Source: an uncultured Isosphaeraceae bacterium (GTDB lineage: Bacteria > Planctomycetota > Planctomycetia > Isosphaerales > Isosphaeraceae). From it: DNA of 64,000 bases. Both the position numbers and the translations under genes were made by a program. Of the stretch, positions 26,601 through 32,571 are shown in pieces (the first letter of the stretch is position 1; each line of letters opens with the position of its first letter). The stretch spans positions 124,001-188,000 of the forward strand of contig CAMFLR010000013.1 in NCBI GenBank assembly GCA_945957605.1, written 5' to 3'. The notes under the pieces were generated by a model. The model did not search any database and was not told the DNA's origin. It saw nothing but the letters and a program-made list of their open reading frames with translations.

Positions 26601-27919
26601 TGCTCGAAGCGCATGGATCGGTGCGAAGCGCTGCGGTGGCTGCGCGTCCTAGTGGCGCTGGAATGACACTCGCAGCGTACGTCGTTTTGAAGGACGGCGC
26701 CGAGACCTGGCCGCGGTACGAAGCGAGTTTGCGCGAGCATTTGAAGCGATCACTACCGGCTCAGGCGGTTCCGTCGTCGATCACGGTTCTCGATAGCCTG
26801 CCCACAACGCCGAGCGGCAAGGTCGATCGCCGCGCACTGCCGGATCCGGCGATGAGCGTCGAGCACACAGCGCGGGTGCGGCCGCGAACTGCGACTGAGG
26901 AGATCGTCGCGGGGATCTGGTCGGAAGTGCTCGGGCTCAGTGAAGTGGGAGTTGATGAGGACTTCTTCGATCTCGGTGGTCATTCGCTCAATGCGGCGGC
27001 GGCGCTGGTGAAGATTAACGGTCTTACCGGGATGAGTTTGCCGCTGACGTTGTTCTTTGAAGGTGCGACGGTAGAGCACATTGCGCGGCTGATTGACAAG
27101 GGTGTCGACGCACGCGAAATGCCGACGCTGATCGAAATTCGCAGAGGGGGTGAGAAGACCCCGCTCTTCCTCGTCTCGGCGCCTCGCGTGAATAGCCTGG
27201 GCTACGTTTTCCTGGCGAGGCATCTTCATCCAGGGCGGCAGATTTACGGTCTGCAACGGCATCACCGCACGGTAGCCAATGGTCCTTACACGCAAGACGA
27301 ATATGAAGACACGGCATCGTCTTACTTGAAGGCGATGAAAGAGGTTCAGCCGAATGGCCCGTATTTGATTGCGGGGTTCTGCGAAGGCGCACACATTGCG
27401 TTCGAGGTCTGCCGGCAACTTGAACAGCTTGGCGAGGAGGGTCGGCTCGCTGTCTTTGACACGTGGTGTGTTGAAAATACACGCAACTATTTCCTCTTCC
27501 GCTGCCACTCGTTCTACCGCTACCGCATCAGGCCGATCTTGCGCAAGCTGACAGGGCGAGGGCGTTCGAAGCCGAAGGCGGCCATGCCCAAAGCTGCTGT
27601 TGCGACTGAGAAAAGCGCGGCGAAAGAAGTTTCAAAGAGGGACCGGGCCAAGCAGGGGCCGAGTCCCTGGCTGGCTCGCTATTTCCCGGGACGCGACTTC
27701 GTGCCGCTCGTTTTCCGCGGACGCGCGATCGTCTTCAAAGTGGCGAGGCAGCCATTTTACCGGATCCGCGACCCACTGATGGGCTGGGGAACACGTGCGC
27801 TTGGTGGCGTTGCCGTGCAGGTTGTGCCGGGCGTGCACGGGACGATTCTGCGCGAGCCGCACGTGCAGGTGCTCGCTCGTAAGTTCGAGGAAAGTATGTG
27901 CGCGTTTGAGACGGATTAA
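20609..27919 (+). CDS. NRPS modules 3-4 with thioesterase (C-A-T-C-A-T-TE)
   Basis: 2,436 residues. GTG 20609 or ATG 20612 follow GAGGG (20597-20601). Module 3: 'HHIAADG' (about 180), A domain, carrier 'GGHSLS' (about 1055). Module 4: 'HHIAADG' (about 1251), A domain, carrier 'GGHSLN' (about 2123). Eye-read codes: module 3 D-V-Q-F-V-A-Q-V-V-K, closest to the Pro family (DVQLIAHVVx); module 4 D-A-W-Q-F-G-L-I-E-K, one change from Gln (DAWQFGLIDK). Thioesterase from about 2180 to the end, with nucleophile motif 'GFCEG' (Cys2258 in place of the usual Ser), Asp2284 ('VFDTW') and His2410 ('VPGVHGTILREPH'). A Lys/Ala-rich insert of about 45 residues interrupts the lid region. As the only thioesterase in the window, it should release the finished chain by hydrolysis or cyclisation. 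The two modules are close paralogues outside their A-domain cores. Confidence 0.95.
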   Translation: MMEATQKLMSGLSPEALALIKRTQTRKSATAEKGSAIPPLMKRGEGPYSLSFAQQRLWVLDRLMPGLAVYHIPLTMRLRGRLDRQALRSALDALLERHETLRTTFSAAADGPVQIIGAPQPVEIEEADLSALPESEREMAMRDFLAAQMRRPFDLGRDAMLRASLAQLGAGDHALQLVVHHIAADGWSMGILRRDFVSLYQAAAKLGPKLDPPGLQYADFSQWQRKWLNGGEMDRQLAFWRDRLAGAPSSLDMPTDHPRPTALSYRGARRSVMLPAKLADGLRALGRSQGATLFMTMLSGFAALLSRYSGQTDLVIGTPIANRNRAELEGIIGFFVNSLALRVNAGEAPSFAELVSRVRAECLGAYAHQDLPFERLVSELKPDRELGRSPVFQVMFAVQNAPGGALRIPGLEIEPIRYPSETAKFDLSMSITERPEGLRATIEFSTDLFDATTIERMLGHYESLLESAVVEPSRNISALAMMCGRERQALEVSWAQSQCDYGAPECVHEAVARQAKLRPDATAAEFGEHSMSYAELEARSAALARKLRRLGVGPDVCVALCVSRSLRLPVAVLGALKAGGAYVPLDPSYPADRLAWMLDDAKPAVLVTEPGLADFLPSHSIPTLLLDDKGELEGDAESYEQDLTDCDVTPDNLAYVIYTSGSTGRPKGVAMTHLALWNLLAWQARETTVGAGSRTLQYSALGFDVSFQELLTTLWGGGTLVLVSEDDRRDPKLLLEQITRHQVDRLFLPFVALQQLAEWSASRPDLLPKLREVVTAGEQLRITPALERFALGAGLSLLHNQYGPTETHVVTAQRLQGDPAQWPKLPPIGMAIGNVGAYVLDARLEPVPAGVPGELYIGGPALARGYLGRPALTAEKFVPNPFSGKPGARMYRTGDRARIRNDGTLEYLGRLDEQVKIRGHRIEPGEVEAVLESHEAVRAAAVAARSVASGMMLAAYVVLKDGVESWSRHEASLREHLKRSLPAPVVPSSITVLDQLPTTPSGKVDRRALPEPAATSIASERILPRTATEEIVAGIWGEVLGLSEVGIDDDFFELGGHSLSATQVISRIYNALGAELALRTLFEGPTVAALAVASEAAKRGPQSHSLGEGPSPRASDAPCPLSFAQQRMWVIDRLMPGTPAYHIPLPLRLRGELDIAALKLALDGLLERHEALRTTFAPNADGPIQVVNPPCSVEIEQVDLSMHRESEREPTLREFLIAQMRKPFDLGRDAMLRASLAKLDREEYALQLVVHHIAADGWSMGILRRDLVALYQAAIGKGAAPAGPRLQYADFSQWQRTWLNDCGEMDRQLDYWRGRLDGAPAWLDLPTDHPRPSTLSYHGARRAVVLSPELAEGLRTLSRSQGATLFMTMLSGFAALLSRYSGQTDLVIGTPIANRNRAELEGIIGFFVNSLALRVHAGEDPTFTELVGRVRAECLGAYAHQDLPFERLVSELKPDRELGRSPVFQVMFAVQNAPGGSLQIPGLEIEPIRYPSETAKFDLSMSITERPEGLRASLEYSTDLFDAQTIERILVHYVTLLESAIAEPSLRVSALALMSADERRALEESWTASAREFERREWVHEAVSRRAALQPDAIAVETVTRSMTYAALDDRSTALASRLRSLGVGSGSLVGIFMDRSLEMLAGIFGVLKVGAAYVPLDPSYPADRIAFMLADTQAPVVLTQRSLALQLPASGAKVIFVDEEWEALGRSLSDEEKVGLPVSIEAGQLAYVIYTSGSTGRPKGVMISHESLANHMAWMNEAFPMTSSDAVLQKTPFSFDASVWEFYAPLMTGARLVMADPQKHRDALYMISAVNRHKITVLQVVPTMLGMLLDTGKLASCESLRRMFAGGEALTLELRNRFHAVSRANLINLYGPTETTIEVTSFTCRQDDDVSRIPIGTPVSNVGAYVLDERLEPVPAGVPGELYIGGPAVARGYLGRRALTAEKFVPDPFCSAPGARMYRTGDRARLCNDGTLEYLGRLDEQLKIRGHRIEPGEVEAVLEAHGSVRSAAVAARPSGAGMTLAAYVVLKDGAETWPRYEASLREHLKRSLPAQAVPSSITVLDSLPTTPSGKVDRRALPDPAMSVEHTARVRPRTATEEIVAGIWSEVLGLSEVGVDEDFFDLGGHSLNAAAALVKINGLTGMSLPLTLFFEGATVEHIARLIDKGVDAREMPTLIEIRRGGEKTPLFLVSAPRVNSLGYVFLARHLHPGRQIYGLQRHHRTVANGPYTQDEYEDTASSYLKAMKEVQPNGPYLIAGFCEGAHIAFEVCRQLEQLGEEGRLAVFDTWCVENTRNYFLFRCHSFYRYRIRPILRKLTGRGRSKPKAAMPKAAVATEKSAAKEVSKRDRAKQGPSPWLARYFPGRDFVPLVFRGRAIVFKVARQPFYRIRDPLMGWGTRALGGVAVQVVPGVHGTILREPHVQVLARKFEESMCAFETD

Positions 27920-27948
27920 TTTCGCAGGTTTTTACAGTGGCAGAACGA

Positions 27949-28839
27949 CTACACCAAAGCAGGCTCGGCTGATACTGCTTCTTGCGGTCGCATAGCGAAT
28001 GGGATCCAGAAGATCGAGGCGATCATGAAGCTCCAGAATTGCGGGCCGACGGTCGCCATGATTACGACGTGCATGATCAACGCGCATGGGACGATCGCCC
28101 ACCGTGCGCGTCGACTGAAAATCGCGAGTGGGTAGCCCAGCTCGATGACAAGTGTTCCTGCTGCGAGTAGCTGGCAGATCCACGGCCATTGCGCGAGCGT
28201 GAGGCCGGTGCGGGAGATCGGGAATGAACTGCCGATTGGGTAATAGTGTGCGATGATTGTGAGCTGGATGTTTTCCGAGAAAACCCAGTGGAGGCCGGAT
28301 GTTTTGAGCTTGGAGAGGCCAGCGGCGAAGTAGGCGATTGAGAGCACGAGCCAGGCCATGTGGATCGGCCAGGTGTACTCGCCGGAAGGTGGCGCGAGTT
28401 TGCGCTTCAGTGCGGCATCGATTGAGATTGCGTCAGCACAGCGCGAGCAGGCGAGGATCAGGAAAATGAAGACGAAGACCGCCGGGTCGTGATGGATCTT
28501 GCCGAAACATTGCTCGATACCGAGCAAATAGACTCCGGCAATTGTTGCGACCCACGTGCTTGCGCGGGTGCACAGGCCGATTGCGCAGAGTGCGAGAGAC
28601 GTTTTCCAGATCGTTTGAAGAACGTTGATGGCTTGCGGCGACAGCAGCGGGATGTGAAGCGCGGCGAAGGTGGAAGTTGGGTGCCACCAGATGGAGTCGA
28701 GCGTTCCCCAGAGGCTGAAATCGTGCTGGAAGTAGAGTGCAAGAGTAAGACTGAAGAAGAGGGCGCGGCACCAACCCAGTCGCGCAGCGGGCGCGGGCTC
28801 GAACCAGAAATAATCCCAGCGCTTGGCGTACCAATTCAT
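27949..28839 (-). CDS. HTTM-domain membrane protein (VKGC-like)
   Basis: 296 residues, strongly hydrophobic with about six membrane segments. The pattern ('YFQHDFSLWGTLDSIWWHP', 'FAAGLSKLKTSGLHW', 'HVVIMATVGPQFWSFMI') fits the HTTM domain, the membrane part shared with vitamin-K-dependent gamma-carboxylases. It lacks the long lumenal C-terminal domain of the animal enzyme, so carboxylase activity should not be assumed. Its start overlaps the stop of the upstream gene by 4 nt, so the two form a coupled pair. It converges on the NRPS gene, with 29 nt between stops, and lies between the two NRPS halves. A link to that pathway is possible but unproven. Confidence 0.75.
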   Translation of the reverse strand: MNWYAKRWDYFWFEPAPAARLGWCRALFFSLTLALYFQHDFSLWGTLDSIWWHPTSTFAALHIPLLSPQAINVLQTIWKTSLALCAIGLCTRASTWVATIAGVYLLGIEQCFGKIHHDPAVFVFIFLILACSRCADAISIDAALKRKLAPPSGEYTWPIHMAWLVLSIAYFAAGLSKLKTSGLHWVFSENIQLTIIAHYYPIGSSFPISRTGLTLAQWPWICQLLAAGTLVIELGYPLAIFSRRARWAIVPCALIMHVVIMATVGPQFWSFMIASIFWIPFAMRPQEAVSAEPALV

Positions 28840-29654
28840 CGCGTGGAATCTCCCGACGGCACGGTGTCGAAGGCTTCGGCGATGAGCGTTTTTGAGGTGG
28901 GAGCATCGACATTCGCTGCCCGCGAATCGAGATCCCAGATCACACGATAGATTCGCAGGCCATTGATTGCAGGGCCGTCGTGCCGGCCTTTGAGTCTGAG
29001 CGATTCGTAACGTTTCAGCATGTCGGCCGCGGCGCGATGGTATTGTTCGGGCGAAGGGAGGTCGCGATTCAGGACCGACACCATCGCGTGCAACCGCGAA
29101 GGGTCGAGCGGTGCCGTGTATTCGCTGCGTGTAAGCGGGAACTCGCCGCCGTTCGGGAGAATTCCTTCCGCGCGGTAGTAACGCACGACGCGATCACGCT
29201 TTGCGTCGGGAAAGATTGGGTACCGCAGGAACGGCCACGCTTCCCACTTCTGCGAAACCAGAACGATCGCGTGGGGAATGAGGATAAGAGCAAACAGCGA
29301 TGCGACGAGGATTTTCCGGCGCGGGGAGATCGCATAAGTATCAATCTCAGCCGGAATCGGGCTGATCCAATCAATCAGGCGACGAAATTCGGGCCGACTG
29401 ACAACGAGAATGACGGCCCAAACGACGGCCAACCCCTTGAAAACGAGGCGTGAAAACCCAGCCCAGACCTCAAGATAGTGCGAAACCGGGTGACTGCTGC
29501 GCCCGGACATCAAGCGGCCGAGTAACGGAACGGTAGGATGATCGTACAAGTACTTGACGCCGCCACGCATCAGCGGGTCGGCCAGAAAGCGCCAACCGAC
29601 TAGCGATATCGTTGCCACGCTAAGTAAGACAAGGGTGAGACGAAGCGGGCGCAT
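28836..29654 (-). CDS. Membrane protein partner of the HTTM gene, unknown function
   Basis: 272 residues. I see hydrophobic segments near residues 5-25, 68-86 and 113-135, followed by a soluble C-terminal part of about 130 residues ('FPLTRSEYTAPLDPSRL...', '...LRIYRVIWDLDSRAA...'). I recognise no family. It is translationally coupled to the HTTM gene (4-nt overlap), which suggests the two products work together in the membrane. It diverges from the ABC exporter operon across a 405-nt gap. Confidence 0.75.
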   Translation of the reverse strand: MRPLRLTLVLLSVATISLVGWRFLADPLMRGGVKYLYDHPTVPLLGRLMSGRSSHPVSHYLEVWAGFSRLVFKGLAVVWAVILVVSRPEFRRLIDWISPIPAEIDTYAISPRRKILVASLFALILIPHAIVLVSQKWEAWPFLRYPIFPDAKRDRVVRYYRAEGILPNGGEFPLTRSEYTAPLDPSRLHAMVSVLNRDLPSPEQYHRAAADMLKRYESLRLKGRHDGPAINGLRIYRVIWDLDSRAANVDAPTSKTLIAEAFDTVPSGDSTR

Positions 29655-30059
29655 GTTGCGGACGACTCGATTCCTGGTCCGACGATGCAGCGTCGTTACT
29701 ATGGCCGTCCGGCGTAGACGGGTTACTTCAGCTGAGGATTATCGAATATGCGCGCTCGGTCAACAAGAGTAGGCACGGGTATAACGGGTGGTTATCTTAA
29801 GGAATCATCGAACGCATCGGTCATTTTCAGCACGATGTTGCACAAATGCGTCATAAAAGTGATTTCGCGACTTTGGACGGTAGATTCTTGTCGACTTCGT
29901 GTTCCCTGTTATTGATCGAGTGAATGCGACCATTCTACAATGCGAAATCTAAAGTTGGGTTCATTCACAGAAACGAGGGATTTCGACCACTTTCGTCCTT
30001 ATCGATGAAAATTGGGATTAGTTTTCAGGTATATTAGTTACTCGCTTGGAGTGATCTGG
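29655..30059. other. Divergent intergenic region
   Basis: 405 nt between the minus-strand membrane pair and the + strand exporter operon, with AT content higher than the surrounding genes. It should hold promoters for both directions. I can propose only one, for the + strand (29912-29941). No gene seen. Confidence 0.6.
29912..29941 (+). promoter_or_regulatory. Candidate promoter of the exporter/NRPS operon
   Basis: TTGATC (29912-29917), 18-nt spacer, TACAAT (29936-29941): four and five matches of six to the housekeeping consensus. It lies about 110 nt before the chosen start of the ABC permease. Sequence match only. Confidence 0.35.
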
Positions 30060-30950
30060 ATGTCTGTGCTTTCCTCATGTAACGACCTCGATCGACCTGG
30101 TGAGGTTGCGCATGTTGGAAATGGCGAACTTCCTGTCGTGGTCATCCGTCCACAGCAAGGCTGGCCCCTGCCCGACTTGCGAGAGGTCTGGGAATACCAC
30201 CAGCTTCTGTATTTCCTAATCTGGCGAGACGTTAAGGTACGTTACAAGCAGACGGTGATCGGCATTGCCTGGGCGATTTTGCAGCCGGTAATGACGACCA
30301 TCGTCTTCACGGTGTTTCTGGGCCGGTTGGCAGCCGCACCATCGACCGGCGTCGCATATCCCCTGTTTGTCTTTACAGGCATGCTGCCGTGGGGCTTCTT
30401 CGCCGCTGCCGTCGGTTCGGCCGGACAAAGCGTGGTCGGTAACGAGCGGCTCATTGCGAAGGTCTTCTTTCCGCGTATCATCATCCCGCTGGCGGCGGTT
30501 GGTGCTGCCTTGTTTGACCTGATGGTGGCGTCGACCGTTTTGCTGGCGATGATGGCCTATTATGGTGTAGTGCCGACGCTGGGAATTGTCTTCGTGCCGT
30601 TGATCGTGGCGATTTTGCTCGTGCTGGCCGTTGGCGTCGGCTCGTTGCTCGCGGCGCTCAACGTGGCGTATCGCGACTTTCGCTACGTCGTCCCGTTTTT
30701 TCTCCAGCTCTGGATGTTCGCCACGCCGGCGATTTACACCCAGACGTCGTCGCTTACCGGCGGCGTGCTTGGAGCGATATTGCCTCTCAATCCCGCGCAG
30801 GGGCTGATTCGGAATTTCCGGTCGGCGGTACTCGGCGGGCCAATTGATGTTTACTCTCTCGCGGTCTCATCGGCCGTTGCGGTCACTGCCGCGTTTGTCG
30901 GCATGTTTTACTACAAGCGCACTGAGCGGCGCTTCTCCGACATCATTTGA
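30060..30950 (+). CDS. ABC-2 exporter permease, Wzm/TagG type
   Basis: 296 residues from the ATG at 30060, chosen because GGAG (30048-30051) precedes it by 8 nt. The frame extends 16 codons further up without a site. The N-terminal cytoplasmic part leads into the family signature 'LIWRDVKVRYKQTVIGIAW', followed by about six membrane segments. This is the permease type that pairs with Wzt/TagH-like ATPases to export O-antigens, teichoic acids or capsules across the inner membrane. The ATPase is the next gene (76 nt). It heads an operon that continues with MbtH and NRPS genes, so its cargo may be the peptide, a peptide-glycan conjugate, or an unrelated polysaccharide. Function as an exporter is secure; cargo is not. 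Confidence 0.92.
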   Translation: MSVLSSCNDLDRPGEVAHVGNGELPVVVIRPQQGWPLPDLREVWEYHQLLYFLIWRDVKVRYKQTVIGIAWAILQPVMTTIVFTVFLGRLAAAPSTGVAYPLFVFTGMLPWGFFAAAVGSAGQSVVGNERLIAKVFFPRIIIPLAAVGAALFDLMVASTVLLAMMAYYGVVPTLGIVFVPLIVAILLVLAVGVGSLLAALNVAYRDFRYVVPFFLQLWMFATPAIYTQTSSLTGGVLGAILPLNPAQGLIRNFRSAVLGGPIDVYSLAVSSAVAVTAAFVGMFYYKRTERRFSDII

Positions 30951-31026
30951 TGTCACGCTCAATTTGATTTGACCTTCGGCCCGATGTTGGGCCCTCTGAT
31001 CCCCCCGGCAGAACAAACAAATAGAG

Positions 31027-32310
31027 ATGCAGCCTTCGATCCGTGTCGAAAATCTGTCGAAACGATACCGCCTCGGTACGCGTGGCGGTTATCGGACGCT
31101 TCGCGAGAGCGTGTCGGAAGCGGTGGCCGCGCCGTTCCGTCGCTTGGCCGGCCGCGCGTCAGCCGAGCCGATCGAGCGCGAGTCGCGCGAATGGATCTGG
31201 GCGATCAAAGATGTTTCGTTCGAGGCTTCACCCGGCGATGTCGTTGGCGTAATCGGCCGCAACGGATCGGGCAAATCGACGCTGCTGAAAATCCTCTCGC
31301 GCGTGACCGAGCCGACAGAAGGAAGCGTGCGGCTTTGCGGGCGCGTGGGGAGCTTGCTCGAAGTCGGCACCGGTTTCCACCAAGAACTGACCGGCCGCGA
31401 AAACATCTTCCTGAGCGGCACGATTGTCGGGATGAGCCGCAAGGAAATCGCCCGAAAGCTTGATGAAATCGTCGAGTTTTCCGAGATCGGCGCGTTTCTG
31501 GATACGCCGGTCAAGCGGTATTCGAGCGGGATGTACGTCCGCCTCGCGTTCGCCGTTTCCGCGCATCTAGAAACGGAGATTCTGATCGTCGACGAAGTGC
31601 TGGCCGTGGGCGACGTCGCGTTTCAGAAGAAGTGCTTGGCGCATTTGCAGCGTGCGAGCCAGTCGGGCCGGATCATTTTGCTCGTCAGCCACAACATGTC
31701 GTCGCTTCAGGCGCTTTGCAATCGTGCGGTGCTGCTGGCCGGCGGTCGGGTGCATGCCGCCGGTGAATTCCGCGATGTGATGGCAACATATTATCGATCG
31801 TTGCTTGTGCCAGCGCAGGGTGCAAGTGATTCGACCTTCGATGCGCCTCGCGCCGAAGGGATGAGCCCGATTTTTCGGAGCGCAACGATCGTCGACGACC
31901 AGGGGCGCACGACCAATTTTGTACCGCTCTGCGGGATCTTCCGTTTGCAGATGACGCTCGATCTTCCCGCGCTGGACGGATCGGGCATTATCAACGTTGG
32001 AATCGACGACCTGCTCGGCCAGCGCATGATCACGATTCGTTCGCCGCTCGAATCGCCTGAGTTGCTTGAAAACGCAGGAAAAGTCGAGCTGGAATGCCGT
32101 GTCGATGAGTTGCCGCTGGCGCCTGGTGACTACTGGATCAAGGTATCGGTTCGTGACCGCACGGGCTGGCTCGATGCGGTGGAACAGGCGGTTTACTTCA
32201 CGGTGGGTGATGGCGAAGTGTTTGACGAAGGGCGGCGGTTCTTGAGCGGGCGGCTAGTTGTGCGCTCGCGCTGGGAGCAGTTGAGCCGGTCGGTTGAGGG
32301 GGTGATTTGA
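31027..32310 (+). CDS. ABC exporter ATPase, Wzt type with C-terminal domain
   Basis: 427 residues. Walker A 'GRNGSGKST' (about residue 77), signature 'YSSGMYVRLAFA' (about 165), Walker B 'ILIVDEVLAVGD' (about 186) and switch 'SHNMSSL' (about 218) are all intact. The 'EVGTGFHQELTGRENIFLSG' stretch is characteristic of the polysaccharide/teichoic-acid exporter ATPases. Residues about 265-420 form a beta-rich C-terminal extension like the Wzt carbohydrate-binding domain, which in O-antigen exporters recognises the glycan end group. Its presence argues for cargo recognition through this domain. The stop codon shares one base with the ATG of the MbtH-like gene, so transport and NRPS functions are translationally linked. 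Confidence 0.92.
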   Translation: MQPSIRVENLSKRYRLGTRGGYRTLRESVSEAVAAPFRRLAGRASAEPIERESREWIWAIKDVSFEASPGDVVGVIGRNGSGKSTLLKILSRVTEPTEGSVRLCGRVGSLLEVGTGFHQELTGRENIFLSGTIVGMSRKEIARKLDEIVEFSEIGAFLDTPVKRYSSGMYVRLAFAVSAHLETEILIVDEVLAVGDVAFQKKCLAHLQRASQSGRIILLVSHNMSSLQALCNRAVLLAGGRVHAAGEFRDVMATYYRSLLVPAQGASDSTFDAPRAEGMSPIFRSATIVDDQGRTTNFVPLCGIFRLQMTLDLPALDGSGIINVGIDDLLGQRMITIRSPLESPELLENAGKVELECRVDELPLAPGDYWIKVSVRDRTGWLDAVEQAVYFTVGDGEVFDEGRRFLSGRLVVRSRWEQLSRSVEGVI

Positions 32311-32501
32311 TGTCGGACGAACGCGAGAACGCGCTGTACAAGGTGGTGGTGAACCACGAAGAGCAGTATTCGATCTGGCCGGCCGATCGTGATGTGCCGC
32401 TCGGTTGGAAAGAAACCGGCGACCAGGGCACGAAGAAGGAATGCCTTGATCGCATCGAGGTGCTTTGGACCGACATGACACCGCTGAGCCTGCGGCGATA
32501 A
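32310..32501 (+). CDS. MbtH-like NRPS adenylation partner
   Basis: 63 residues, the usual size. It shows the family pattern 'EEQYSIWPADRDVPLGW', a Gly-Lys-x-x-Cys-Leu stretch and 'WTDMTPLSLR'. MbtH-like proteins bind adenylation domains and aid their folding and activity. The start ATG (32310) overlaps the upstream stop. It lies 70 nt before the Asp-activating NRPS, its most likely partner, but it may also serve the other four A domains, as no second copy is in the window. Confidence 0.95.
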   Translation: MSDERENALYKVVVNHEEQYSIWPADRDVPLGWKETGDQGTKKECLDRIEVLWTDMTPLSLRR

Positions 32502-32571
32502 ATGTCGATCGTACGAGACGCAGTCAAAAGATAAAGATTTGGCTGTACAAGCATGTGGAGCGAGTTGAGCG

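Noticed and set aside
20609..27178. Repeated DNA read as an insertion element or assembly error
   Set aside because: The similarity follows NRPS module borders, and the copies differ at many synonymous sites, as expected for an old module duplication.
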